Below are positions 1 through 6,233 of a stretch of 8,454 bases of DNA, piece after piece (position 1 is the stretch's first letter; each line of letters starts with the position of its first letter). The stretch is from an uncultured Bacteroidota bacterium (lineage in GTDB: Bacteria; Bacteroidota; Bacteroidia; Chitinophagales; Saprospiraceae): the NCBI GenBank assembly GCA_937926185.1, contig CALEYM010000654.1, positions 1 to 8,454 of the forward strand. Direction: 5' to 3'. The translations under genes and the position numbers were made by a program. A model generated the notes under the pieces. That model was not told the DNA's origin. It did no database searches and saw nothing but the letters and a program-made list of their open reading frames with translations.

Positions 1-13
1 ATTTAGCAAAAAG

Positions 14-47
14 CAAAAGGCAAAGAGCGCCTGCCCTTTGCCTTTTG
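14..47. terminator. Bidirectional hairpin terminator downstream of rplY
   Basis: Two 12-nt arms (CAAAAGGCAAAG at 14-25 and CTTTGCCTTTTG at 36-47) are perfect reverse complements around a 10-nt loop. On the minus strand the stem is followed by CTTTTTG, and on the plus strand by TATTTTG, so it could stop transcription from both sides. It lies 170 bp beyond the rplY stop codon, with the tandem repeat in between. A gene converging from the left of the window may share it. The structure is read directly; the termination role is inferred. Confidence 0.75.
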
Positions 48-71
48 TATTTTGTTACCGCCGCCGGCTAC

Positions 72-213
72 ATCTAAACCCCTCTAAACCTTCTAAACCT
101 CATAAACCCCTCTAAACCTCATAAACCCCTCTAAACCTCATAAACCCTTCTAAACCTCATAAACCCCTCTAAACCTCATAAACCCCTCTAAACCATCTAA
201 ACCTCATAAACCC
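72..213. repeat. Tandem repeat of a 19-nt unit built from TAAACC sub-repeats
   Basis: About 15 copies of TAAACC occur in 140 bp. The core is a 19-nt unit (ATAAACCCCTCTAAACCTC) present almost back to back at 102-120, 121-139, 140-158 (one base changed) and 159-177, with degenerate units on both sides. The array starts 4 bp beyond the rplY stop codon and would be in its 3' UTR, where the RNA reads as G-rich (runs of GG and GGGG separated by TTTA or TTTAGA). No ORF or promoter box is seen in it. Together with the hairpin at 14-47 it accounts for the gene-free stretch at the left end. Confidence 0.9.
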
Positions 214-216
214 ATT

Positions 217-786
217 TTACTTGCCGCCACGCAGCGCGCGCGGGATTTCGATGGTCGCGATCGGAATTGCGCCGTTGTTGGTTATTTGTACACCTTGGGG
301 CAGCCGGATATCGCGTACCCGGATGGTGTCGTCCAGTTCCATAGCGGAAATATCGGCAAACACTTCGTCCACCACGTGTTCCGGGGTAGTCAGGATATCC
401 ACCCGGCGCATTTTGGGTATGAATTTTCCGCCGGCTTTCACACCAGGCGCCGTGCCCTCGAAACGGAGGGGTACCGTGGCTTTGAACGTCACACCGGGCA
501 CCAGTTCCAGAAAGTCAATATGCACCACTTCATCGGTAACCGGGTGAAATTGGATAGCTTTGACGATACAACGGTGTTTGTCGCCATTTACGTCGATCTC
601 CGCCAGTTTGAATTGCGAAGTGTACACCAAATGCCGGAACGATTTGGGATCGATGCTGAACTGGGCGGCATCGCCGCCGCCGCTCTTATACATCACCGCG
701 GGCACCAAACCGGTGCGGCGGATTTTTTTAGCCTCCTGTTTGCCGGAATCCTCTTTCCGGTGACCTTGAATGGCAATGATTTCCAT
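217..786 (-). CDS. rplY: 50S ribosomal protein L25/general stress protein Ctc
   Basis: This encodes the 5S rRNA-binding protein of the large ribosomal subunit in its long, two-domain Ctc/TL5 form (189 residues, against about 95 for the short E. coli L25). The N-terminal L25 beta-barrel covers roughly residues 5-92. It includes the KxxRRTGLVPAVMYKSG segment near residues 21-37 and the FHPVTDEVVHIDFLEL signature near 81-96. The C-terminal TL5/Ctc domain (about 97-182) includes a VPLRFEGTAPGVKAGG segment. The ATG at 786 fits the family N terminus, and a Bacteroidota-type promoter lies about 40-75 bp upstream. In many Bacteroidota this gene follows the ribose-phosphate pyrophosphokinase gene; here its upstream neighbour is a divergent metabolic cluster and it has its own promoter. 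The family assignment is firm. Confidence 0.97.
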   Translation of the reverse strand: MEIIAIQGHRKEDSGKQEAKKIRRTGLVPAVMYKSGGGDAAQFSIDPKSFRHLVYTSQFKLAEIDVNGDKHRCIVKAIQFHPVTDEVVHIDFLELVPGVTFKATVPLRFEGTAPGVKAGGKFIPKMRRVDILTTPEHVVDEVFADISAMELDDTIRVRDIRLPQGVQITNNGAIPIATIEIPRALRGGK

Positions 787-826
787 TGTTTTTCCCTAAA
801 TTTATACCTTTTTCAAAAAGCGCCCG

Positions 827-859
827 CAAAGGTAGGGATTCCATCCGGGAATTTCCAAA
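827..859 (-). promoter_or_regulatory. Bacteroidota-type promoter of rplY
   Basis: Read on the minus strand, a -33 TTTG (856-859) and a -7 TACCTTTG (827-834) are separated by 21 bp. This matches the TTTG / TAnnTTTG consensus of the main sigma factor of Bacteroidota. Transcription would start near 820, giving a leader of about 35 nt before the rplY ATG at 786. Function is inferred from the motif and its position. Confidence 0.75.
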
Positions 860-894
860 GGTGCTGAAAAAAAGTTTTGATTACGGGATACGGT

Positions 895-920
895 GCAGGG
901 GTGACCAGGATCACCCCTGC
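895..920. promoter_or_regulatory. Inverted repeat (possible operator) between divergent promoters
   Basis: Arms GCAGGGGTGA (895-904) and TCACCCCTGC (911-920) are perfect 10-bp reverse complements around CCAGGA. It lies between the -33 boxes of the two divergent promoters (859 and 934), with no T-run after it, so an operator fits better than a terminator. The protein that would bind it is unknown; no regulator gene lies in the window. Confidence 0.45.
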
Positions 921-933
921 CGGCAATTTGGAT

Positions 934-966
934 TTTGTGCAATCCCGGATCAGGCGAATATTTTTG
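934..966 (+). promoter_or_regulatory. Bacteroidota-type promoter of the acsA-led cluster
   Basis: A -33 TTTG (934-937) and a -7 TATTTTTG (959-966) are separated by 21 bp, the same spacing as in the rplY promoter. Transcription would start around 971-974, leaving a leader of only about 10 nt before the ATG at 983. That leader contains the G-run AAGGGGGG, which ends just before the start codon. This is the only strong promoter seen ahead of the six-gene cluster. Confidence 0.65.
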
Positions 967-982
967 TAAAAAAAAGGGGGGT

Positions 983-2713
983 ATGACGCTGCAAACTGAC
1001 TTAATGCCCAATTTGCAAAATTATGCCGCCTTTTGCCACTCATTTAAGTGGGGAGAGGTGGAGCGATATTTGGCCGGCCTGTCTGGCGGAAAAGGCCTCA
1101 ATATTGCCCATGAAGCCGTCGACCGCCATGCCGCCGGCCCTTTGAAAAACACCGTGGCGTTGCGCTGGCTGCGCAAAAACGGCCGGGTGGAAGAAGCGAC
1201 TTATGCGGAACTGCAACAACGCACCGCCCGCTTCGCCAACGTGCTCGGGCAGCTCGGTGTGAACAAGGGCGACACCGTTTTTTCCTTTGCCGGCCGCATA
1301 CCGGAATTGTACATCGCTGCCCTGGGCACCCTGAAAAAGACCGCCGTTTTTTGTCCCCTGTTTTCCGTATTCGGCCCCGAACCGGTGTGGCAGCGGCTGA
1401 GCCGGGGCAATGCGAAAGTGCTGGTGACCACCACAGCGTTGTTCAACAAAACAGTGCAACAGGTACTCGAGCGGCTGCCCGGTTTGCAGTATATCCTGCT
1501 CACCGACGCGGAAACGCATCAATCGGAGCGCATTTTGTCGCTTCCCCTGTTGATGGCGGCGGCCCCGGCTCAGTTCACCATTCCGCCCACCGATCCCGAA
1601 GACCCCGCCCTGCTGCACTTCACCAGCGGCACTACCGGAATGCCCAAAGGCGCCCTGCATGTGCACCGGGCCGTACTGACGCACTATATGACGGGCAAAT
1701 ACGTGCTCGATTTCCATCCCGGCGACGTGTTCTGGTGCACCGCCGACCCCGGCTGGGTCACCGGCACTTCCTACGGCATCATCGCGCCGCTGGTGAATGG
1801 CGTGACCAACGTGGTGGACGAAGAAGAATTCGACGCCGCACGCTGGTATGCCACCCTGGAAGCCCAGAAGGTGAACGTCTGGTACACCGCACCCACGGCC
1901 ATCCGGCGCCTGATGCGCATGGATATCCGGCCGCGGGAACAATATAAGCTGGAAAACCTGCGCCTTCTGCTCAGCGTGGGCGAACCCCTGCACGCCGACG
2001 CGGTGCTGTGGTGCCAGAAAACCTTCGGGGTGCCCGTGCTCGACAACTGGTGGCAAACGGAAACCGGCGGTATCATGATCGCCAATTTCCCTGCCCTGCC
2101 CGTAAGACCCGGTTCGATGGGCAAACCCCTGCCCGGCGTGGAAGCCGCTATCGCCGAAATGAGCGATTCGGACTTTCAACTTATCACAGATCCGGGCAAA
2201 CAGGGGCATCTGGTGTTGAAAAAAGGCTTCCCCTCCATGTTCCGGGCCTACCTGAACGACGAGGAGCGCTACCGCAAGTGTTTCCGGGGCGACTGGTACG
2301 TCACCGGCGACCTGGCCCGCCGCGACGCCGACGGCTACTTCTGGTTCGTCGGCCGCGCCGACGATATCATCAAGACTTCAGGCCACCTGGTCGGCCCGTT
2401 CGAGGTGGAAAGCACCCTCACCCAACACCCCGCCGTGGCCGAAGCCGCCGTGATCGGCAAACCCGACCCCAATATCGGCGAACTGGTAAAAGCCTTCGTG
2501 GTGCTGAAACCCGGCTATGAAACCTCCGGCGAGCTGCAACTCGACATCACGGCCTTTGCCCGTAAAAAAATGGGCCCCGCCGTGGCGCCCAAAGAAATAG
2601 CCTTCGTGGGAAACCTCCCCAAAACCAAAAGCGGAAAAATCCTGCGCCGGCTGCTGAAAGCCCGGGAACTGGGTTTGCCGGAAGGGGATTTGTCAACGCT
2701 GGAACAAGGGTAG
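983..2713 (+). CDS. acsA: AcsA-type acetate--CoA ligase (AMP-forming)
   Basis: This is an adenylate-forming enzyme of the Bacillus AcsA type, 576 residues. It activates acetate (or another short acid) with ATP to acyl-AMP and then to acyl-CoA. The P-loop TSGTTGMPKG is at 214-223. The motif WWQTETGG is at 356-363 and includes the Trp that shortens the acyl pocket in acetyl-CoA synthetases (Trp414 in Salmonella Acs), which favours acetate. The hinge/ADP-ribose region GDLARRDADGYFWFVGRADD begins at 442. The catalytic Lys is K552 in PKTKSGKILRR, and the tail ends in the AcsA-like GLPEGDLSTLE. I chose ATG 983 because the upstream TTG at 935 lies in the promoter and adds an unrelated N terminus. 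It is the first gene of the cluster, 16 bp before E1 alpha. The family is sure; the true substrate in this setting is not. Confidence 0.93.
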   Translation: MTLQTDLMPNLQNYAAFCHSFKWGEVERYLAGLSGGKGLNIAHEAVDRHAAGPLKNTVALRWLRKNGRVEEATYAELQQRTARFANVLGQLGVNKGDTVFSFAGRIPELYIAALGTLKKTAVFCPLFSVFGPEPVWQRLSRGNAKVLVTTTALFNKTVQQVLERLPGLQYILLTDAETHQSERILSLPLLMAAAPAQFTIPPTDPEDPALLHFTSGTTGMPKGALHVHRAVLTHYMTGKYVLDFHPGDVFWCTADPGWVTGTSYGIIAPLVNGVTNVVDEEEFDAARWYATLEAQKVNVWYTAPTAIRRLMRMDIRPREQYKLENLRLLLSVGEPLHADAVLWCQKTFGVPVLDNWWQTETGGIMIANFPALPVRPGSMGKPLPGVEAAIAEMSDSDFQLITDPGKQGHLVLKKGFPSMFRAYLNDEERYRKCFRGDWYVTGDLARRDADGYFWFVGRADDIIKTSGHLVGPFEVESTLTQHPAVAEAAVIGKPDPNIGELVKAFVVLKPGYETSGELQLDITAFARKKMGPAVAPKEIAFVGNLPKTKSGKILRRLLKARELGLPEGDLSTLEQG

Positions 2714-2729
2714 CACATGAACCGAAGCC

Positions 2730-3686
2730 ATGGAAAAATCACCATACCTCCACCTCCTCTATCAAATGCTGCTCATTCGCCGCTTTGAAGAGAAATGCGC
2801 CGAGATGTACGCCAAAACGAACATCCGGGGTTTCCTTCATTTGTATATCGGCGAAGAAGCGGTAGCCGTGGGCGTCACGCAGGCCCTGGCCGGCGACGAC
2901 TACGTGCTGGCCACCTACCGCGAACACGGCCACGCGCTGGCCCGCGGCATGGACGCGGGCGCCATCATGGCTGAAATGTACGGCAAGCAGGAAGGTTGCA
3001 GCCGGGGACGGGGCGGATCCATGCACCTGTTCGACGGTAAAAAACTCTACGGTGGCAACGCCATTGTGGCCGGCCACCTGTCGATGGCGGTGGGGATGGC
3101 GCTGGCGGCTAAAAAGCAAAAACAAAATCGGATCGCCTGCTGCTTTTTCGGTGAAGGCGCCGCGGCAGAAGGCGAATTCCACGAGGCCATGAACCTCGCG
3201 GCGCTGTGGCAGGTACCCGTCCTTTTCGTCTGCGAAAACAACTACTACGCCATGGGTACGGCCCTTCGTTTCAGCCATGCCGTGCAGGAATTGGAAAAGA
3301 AGGGCCCGGCTTACGGCATCGAAACCGCCGTGGCGGACGGCATGGACGTGCTTGCCGTGGAACGCGCGGCCCGCGAAGCCGTGGAAAAAGTCAGGGCCAG
3401 GGGCAAACCGTATTTCCTCGTATGCAACACCTACCGCTTCCGCGCGCACTCTATGTTCGACGCGGAACTGTATCGCAATAAAAGCGAGGTGGAGGAATGG
3501 AAAAAACGGGATCCTATTCCCAGGCTGAGCGATTTTTTATTGATTAAAAAAGTGATCACCGAACAGGATGTACAGGATTTGGAAAACCGCGTGGCCGCCG
3601 AGGTGCAAAAAGCCGTGGATTTCGCCGAAGGGGGCACTTGGGAACCGGTGGAGCAACTCACCAAATTCGTCTATAGTTCGGATTAA
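2730..3686 (+). CDS. 2-Oxoacid (pyruvate-type) dehydrogenase E1 component, alpha subunit
   Basis: This is the thiamine diphosphate-binding alpha subunit (318 residues) of a heterotetrameric E1, of the pyruvate/acetoin dehydrogenase type. It decarboxylates a 2-oxoacid and, with E1 beta, loads the acyl group onto E2 lipoamide. Visible motifs are YREHGHALARG (63-73), GRGGSMHLF (93-101), the ThDP/Mg site starting GEG at 141-143 and ending ENN at 169-171, and the active-site loop YRFRAHSMFDAELYR (235-249) with His240. Two changes stand out: the metal motif is GEG where the family normally has GDG, and NAIVAGH (110-116) has His where NGIVGAQ-like sequences have Gln. It lies between acsA (16 bp) and E1 beta (73 bp). 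The substrate (pyruvate, acetoin or another oxoacid) cannot be read from sequence. Confidence 0.92.
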   Translation: MEKSPYLHLLYQMLLIRRFEEKCAEMYAKTNIRGFLHLYIGEEAVAVGVTQALAGDDYVLATYREHGHALARGMDAGAIMAEMYGKQEGCSRGRGGSMHLFDGKKLYGGNAIVAGHLSMAVGMALAAKKQKQNRIACCFFGEGAAAEGEFHEAMNLAALWQVPVLFVCENNYYAMGTALRFSHAVQELEKKGPAYGIETAVADGMDVLAVERAAREAVEKVRARGKPYFLVCNTYRFRAHSMFDAELYRNKSEVEEWKKRDPIPRLSDFLLIKKVITEQDVQDLENRVAAEVQKAVDFAEGGTWEPVEQLTKFVYSSD

Positions 3687-3695
3687 CCAGTACGC

Positions 3696-3715
3696 TACGT
3701 TTGTTTCGTAAACGT
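3696..3715 (+). promoter_or_regulatory. Possible internal promoter box overlapping a short inverted repeat
   Basis: In the 73-bp gap before E1 beta, TACGTTTG (3696-3703) matches the TAnnTTTG -7 box, but no good -33 TTTG lies about 20 bp upstream. It overlaps an inverted repeat with 6-bp arms, ACGTTT (3697-3702) and AAACGT (3710-3715). The right part, TCGTAAACGT (3706-3715), recurs exactly as one arm of the palindrome at 5068-5101. It may be a weak secondary promoter or a binding site; the evidence is thin. Confidence 0.25.
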
Positions 3716-3759
3716 GGGAAATGTATACAGGAAGCGTATGATAAACCAAAAGGATAGTT

Positions 3760-4752
3760 ATGGGCGATAAAACAGGTATATTAATCACCTATCGCGAAGC
3801 CTTAAAACAAGCCCTTCGCGAGGCCTTGCTAAGCGACGACCGCGTGTTTCTCGTGGGTGAGGACGTGGGCCGCTATGGCGGCGCATTTGCCGTGAGCAAG
3901 GGATTGTTGCAGGAATTCGGCCCCGAACGCATCATGGACGCGCCTTTGTCAGAATCGGGTTTTACCGGCGCCGGTATCGGGGCGGCCCTGGCGGGCATGC
4001 GGCCCATTGTGGAAGTAATGACCGTCAACTTCAGCCTGCTGGCCATGGATCAGATCGTGAACAACGCGGCCACGCTGCTGCACATGTCGGGCGGGCAATT
4101 GAACGTGCCCGTGGTGATCCGCATGGGTTGCGGCATCGGGCGCCAACTGGCAGCCCAGCACTCGCACAGCTGGGAGCCGCTGTATGCACATATTCCAGGC
4201 CTCATCGTCCTGTCAGTCGGCACCCACGAAGACGCCCGCGGCATGCTGTTGTCGGCCCTGAAAAGCCCCGACCCCGTGGTGATTTTTGAATACACGTATA
4301 TGCTGAACCTGGAAAAAGAAATTCCCGCCGATGCCGGCGCGGTGGATATTACCCGTGCGAAAGTCCGGCGGGAAGGCAGGAATATTTCCATCATTACCTA
4401 CGGCGCAGGCGTGTACAAAGCCCTGGATGCAGCCGCCGAACTGGCCGCTGCCGGTATCGAGGCCGAAGTGCTGGACCTGCGCGTGCTGCGCCCGCTGGAC
4501 GAAGCAAGCGTTGTCGCCTCGGTGGCCAAAACCCACCGCGCGCTGGTGGTGGAAGAAGCCTGGCGCTCCGGCGGTTTTGCCGCCGAGATTTCGGCCCGCA
4601 TCATGGAAAAAGCTTTTTACGAACTCGATGCCCCCGTGCAGCGCCTCTGCGGCGTGGAGGCGCCGATCCCCTACCCCAAACACCTGGAAGACGCCTCGGT
4701 GCCGCAAATAGCAGACATTGTAAATGCCGTTAAAAAAATGATCAGGCCTTAG
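3760..4752 (+). CDS. 2-Oxoacid (pyruvate-type) dehydrogenase E1 component, beta subunit
   Basis: This is the partner of the E1 alpha subunit just upstream (330 residues, the usual length). The pyrimidine-binding domain shows GEDVGRYGGAFAVSKGL (33-49). E65 in DAPLSESG matches the Glu that activates the thiamine aminopyrimidine ring. It is followed by MDQIVNNAA (96-104) and by AAQHS (131-135), with His134 matching the family's active-site His. The C-terminal transketolase-like domain (about 200-325) contains LDLRVLRPLDE and VVEEAWRSGGF. The ATG at 3760 is preceded by AGGA at a suitable distance. The stop TAG is 47 bp before the E2 start. Together with E1 alpha this gives a complete alpha2beta2 E1; no frameshift or truncation is visible. 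Confidence 0.93.
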   Translation: MGDKTGILITYREALKQALREALLSDDRVFLVGEDVGRYGGAFAVSKGLLQEFGPERIMDAPLSESGFTGAGIGAALAGMRPIVEVMTVNFSLLAMDQIVNNAATLLHMSGGQLNVPVVIRMGCGIGRQLAAQHSHSWEPLYAHIPGLIVLSVGTHEDARGMLLSALKSPDPVVIFEYTYMLNLEKEIPADAGAVDITRAKVRREGRNISIITYGAGVYKALDAAAELAAAGIEAEVLDLRVLRPLDEASVVASVAKTHRALVVEEAWRSGGFAAEISARIMEKAFYELDAPVQRLCGVEAPIPYPKHLEDASVPQIADIVNAVKKMIRP

Positions 4753-4762
4753 TGCCAGCCCT

Positions 4763-4794
4763 CAAATCAACAAATCAACGCATCAACGCATCAA
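4763..4794 (+). repeat. Four tandem octamers in the E1 beta-E2 gap
   Basis: Two copies of CAAATCAA (4763-4778) are followed directly by two copies of CGCATCAA (4779-4794), then CAACC and the E2 start codon. The tract has almost no G and would be an unstructured A/C-rich leader immediately upstream of the E2 ATG. No Shine-Dalgarno sequence is present, so the tract may help ribosome entry; that role is inferred. Confidence 0.8.
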
Positions 4795-4799
4795 CAACC

Positions 4800-5984
4800 A
4801 TGATCGAATTCCGCATGCCCAGCCTGGGCGCCGATATGGAAGCCGGTACCCTCCGCGAATGGAAGGTTAAGCCCGGCGACACCGTGGAACGCGGCGACAT
4901 CATCGCCGACGTGGAAACCATGAAGGGCATCATCGAAATTGAGGTGTTCGACGCGGGCGTAGTGGAGCAGCTCCTGGTGAAAGAAGACGAAAAAGTACCG
5001 GTAGGCACCGTAATGGCGCTCATCCGGCCCGCCGGCGAAACGGCCGCTCCAAAACCGGCAGAACGCCACGTTTACGAAACTTTTAAAAGTATCGTAAACG
5101 TTAAAGAAGAAATCCCGCCCGTTCCGGCGCCCGTGCACGAGGGCCTGCGCGCCTCCCCGCTGGCCCGGCGCATCGCCGCTGAAAATCACCTTGATCTTTC
5201 AACGGTTCAGGGTAGCGGCGAAGGCGGCGCCATCACCCGGGAAGACGTGGAAAAGGCCATTGCAGAGCGGGACATCCGATTGAAACCCCGGCCCGCCGAA
5301 CCGGCCACGGCTCCCGCTGCTTCCACCGAAAACATCCGGATGGCCGTGGCCGCGGCCATGAGCAAATCGAACCGCGAAATCCCGCACTATTACCTCGAAA
5401 CCAGTATCGATATGAGCAAAGCCCTGGCCTGGCTGGCCGGGGCCAACCGGCAGCGGCCCGTGGCCAAACGCCTGTTGCCGGTGGTACTGCTCATCAAAGC
5501 CACGGCCAAAGCCCTGCGCGAATTTCCGGACCTGAACGCCGTGTGGGAAAACGGCCTGCAAAGAAAGGCGGAGATCAACATCGGATTCGTTATTTCCCTG
5601 CGCACGGGCGGCCTGATAGTGCCCGCCATCCGCAACGCCGACAAAAAGAGCCCCGACGACCTCATGGAAACCCTGACCGACCTCATCCCCCGCGCGCGGG
5701 CGTTGAAACTGCGCAGCTCCGATCTAAGCGAATCCACCATCACGCTCACCAACCTGGGCGACGACGGCGCCGACGCGGTGTTCGGCGTTATCTATCCGCC
5801 GCAGGTGGCCATCGTGGGTTTCGGCGGCATCCGCGAGCAACCCGTGGCCGAAAACGGCCTGATCGGCGTACGGCCCGTACTGCGCGCCACGCTCGCGGGC
5901 GATCACCGCGCCACCGACGGCCTCACCGGCAGCCGCTTCCTCGCCGCGCTCCAACAACTGTTACAACAACCGGAAACACTATGA
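4800..5984 (+). CDS. 2-Oxoacid dehydrogenase E2: dihydrolipoyl acyltransferase
   Basis: This is the core acyltransferase (394 residues), which takes an acyl group from E1 on a lipoyl arm and passes it to CoA or another thiol. Domains in order: one lipoyl domain (1-76) with ETMKG, lipoyl Lys42; a Pro/Ala-rich linker; a peripheral subunit-binding domain (about 117-154, RASPLARRIA to DVEKAI); and the catalytic domain (about 185-390) with TLTNLG, GVIYPPQVAIVGFG and HRATDG, catalytic His369 and Asp373. I chose ATG 4800 because the lipoyl domain starts right there. The in-frame GTG at 4752 would add 16 residues translated from the octamer repeat. The gene overlaps the ACP gene by 4 bp, suggesting a functional link. 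Residues 90-101 of the linker are encoded by a 34-nt near-perfect palindrome. No E3 gene is nearby. Confidence 0.93.
   Translation: MIEFRMPSLGADMEAGTLREWKVKPGDTVERGDIIADVETMKGIIEIEVFDAGVVEQLLVKEDEKVPVGTVMALIRPAGETAAPKPAERHVYETFKSIVNVKEEIPPVPAPVHEGLRASPLARRIAAENHLDLSTVQGSGEGGAITREDVEKAIAERDIRLKPRPAEPATAPAASTENIRMAVAAAMSKSNREIPHYYLETSIDMSKALAWLAGANRQRPVAKRLLPVVLLIKATAKALREFPDLNAVWENGLQRKAEINIGFVISLRTGGLIVPAIRNADKKSPDDLMETLTDLIPRARALKLRSSDLSESTITLTNLGDDGADAVFGVIYPPQVAIVGFGGIREQPVAENGLIGVRPVLRATLAGDHRATDGLTGSRFLAALQQLLQQPETL
5068..5101. repeat. 34-bp near-perfect palindrome inside the E2 gene
   Basis: The outer arms ACGTTTACGA (5068-5077) and TCGTAAACGT (5092-5101) are exact reverse complements. 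The centre ACTTTTAAAAGT (5079-5090) is itself a perfect palindrome. Only the A/A pair at 5078 and 5091 breaks the symmetry, so 16 of 17 pairs match. The element is AT-rich (11 of 34 bases G or C) in a GC-rich gene. It encodes part of the variable linker between the lipoyl and subunit-binding domains, where an insertion would be tolerated. It has no T-run after it, so it is not a typical terminator. Confidence 0.9.
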
Positions 5985-6226
5985 CCGATGCCGACATTAA
6001 AACGACCATTTTTCAACTCCTGAAACGGATCGCCCCCGATACCGAACCCACGTTGCTGAAACCCAACGACAATATCCGCGACACGCTCGGCATCGATTCT
6101 TTCGATGCGCTGCAATTTATCATCGCCCTGAATGAAAAACTGGGCATTGAAATACCCGAGCAGGATTACGGGAAAACGGCGACGCTGGAGCAGTTAACTG
6201 CCTATATTAAAACAAAAGAACGATAA
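5981..6226 (+). CDS. Acyl carrier protein
   Basis: This small protein of 81 residues has the acyl carrier protein fold pattern. The phosphopantetheine site is Ser40 in LGIDSFDALQF (36-46), the start of helix II, with DSF in place of the common DSL. It is followed by an acidic helix and the typical LGIEIPEQDYGKTATLEQLTAYI segment (54-76). The ATG lies inside the end of the E2 gene (ATGA overlap), a layout that usually means translational coupling, and the MAT gene starts 7 bp after its stop. No fatty-acid synthesis genes are next to it, so it is unlikely to be the housekeeping ACP. The inferred role is to carry an acyl group made by the E1/E2 complex or by AcsA. It needs a phosphopantetheinyl transferase encoded elsewhere. 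Confidence 0.92.
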   Translation: MTDADIKTTIFQLLKRIAPDTEPTLLKPNDNIRDTLGIDSFDALQFIIALNEKLGIEIPEQDYGKTATLEQLTAYIKTKER

Positions 6227-6233
6227 ATACTGC

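Noticed and set aside
72..213. Telomere-like or CRISPR-like array
   Set aside because: TAAACCC resembles telomere repeats, but the array lies internally next to a ribosomal protein gene and is irregular. For CRISPR, the 19-nt units are back to back with no unique spacers.
935..982. Upstream TTG start for acsA
   Set aside because: It lies within the promoter boxes, and the extra 16 residues do not resemble AcsA N termini; ATG 983 fits better.
1040..2209. 389-codon open frame on the minus strand opposite acsA
   Set aside because: It is a shadow of a GC-rich gene: the plus strand has all AcsA motifs, while the minus translation shows low-complexity Gly/His/Gln-rich sequence with no recognisable domain.
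2739..3449. 236-codon open frame on the minus strand opposite E1 alpha
   Set aside because: Antisense shadow of a conserved enzyme gene, with no start signal or domain.
4752..4799. GTG start for E2 overlapping the E1 beta stop
   Set aside because: The extra 16 residues come from the octamer repeat, and the lipoyl domain begins exactly at the ATG at 4800.
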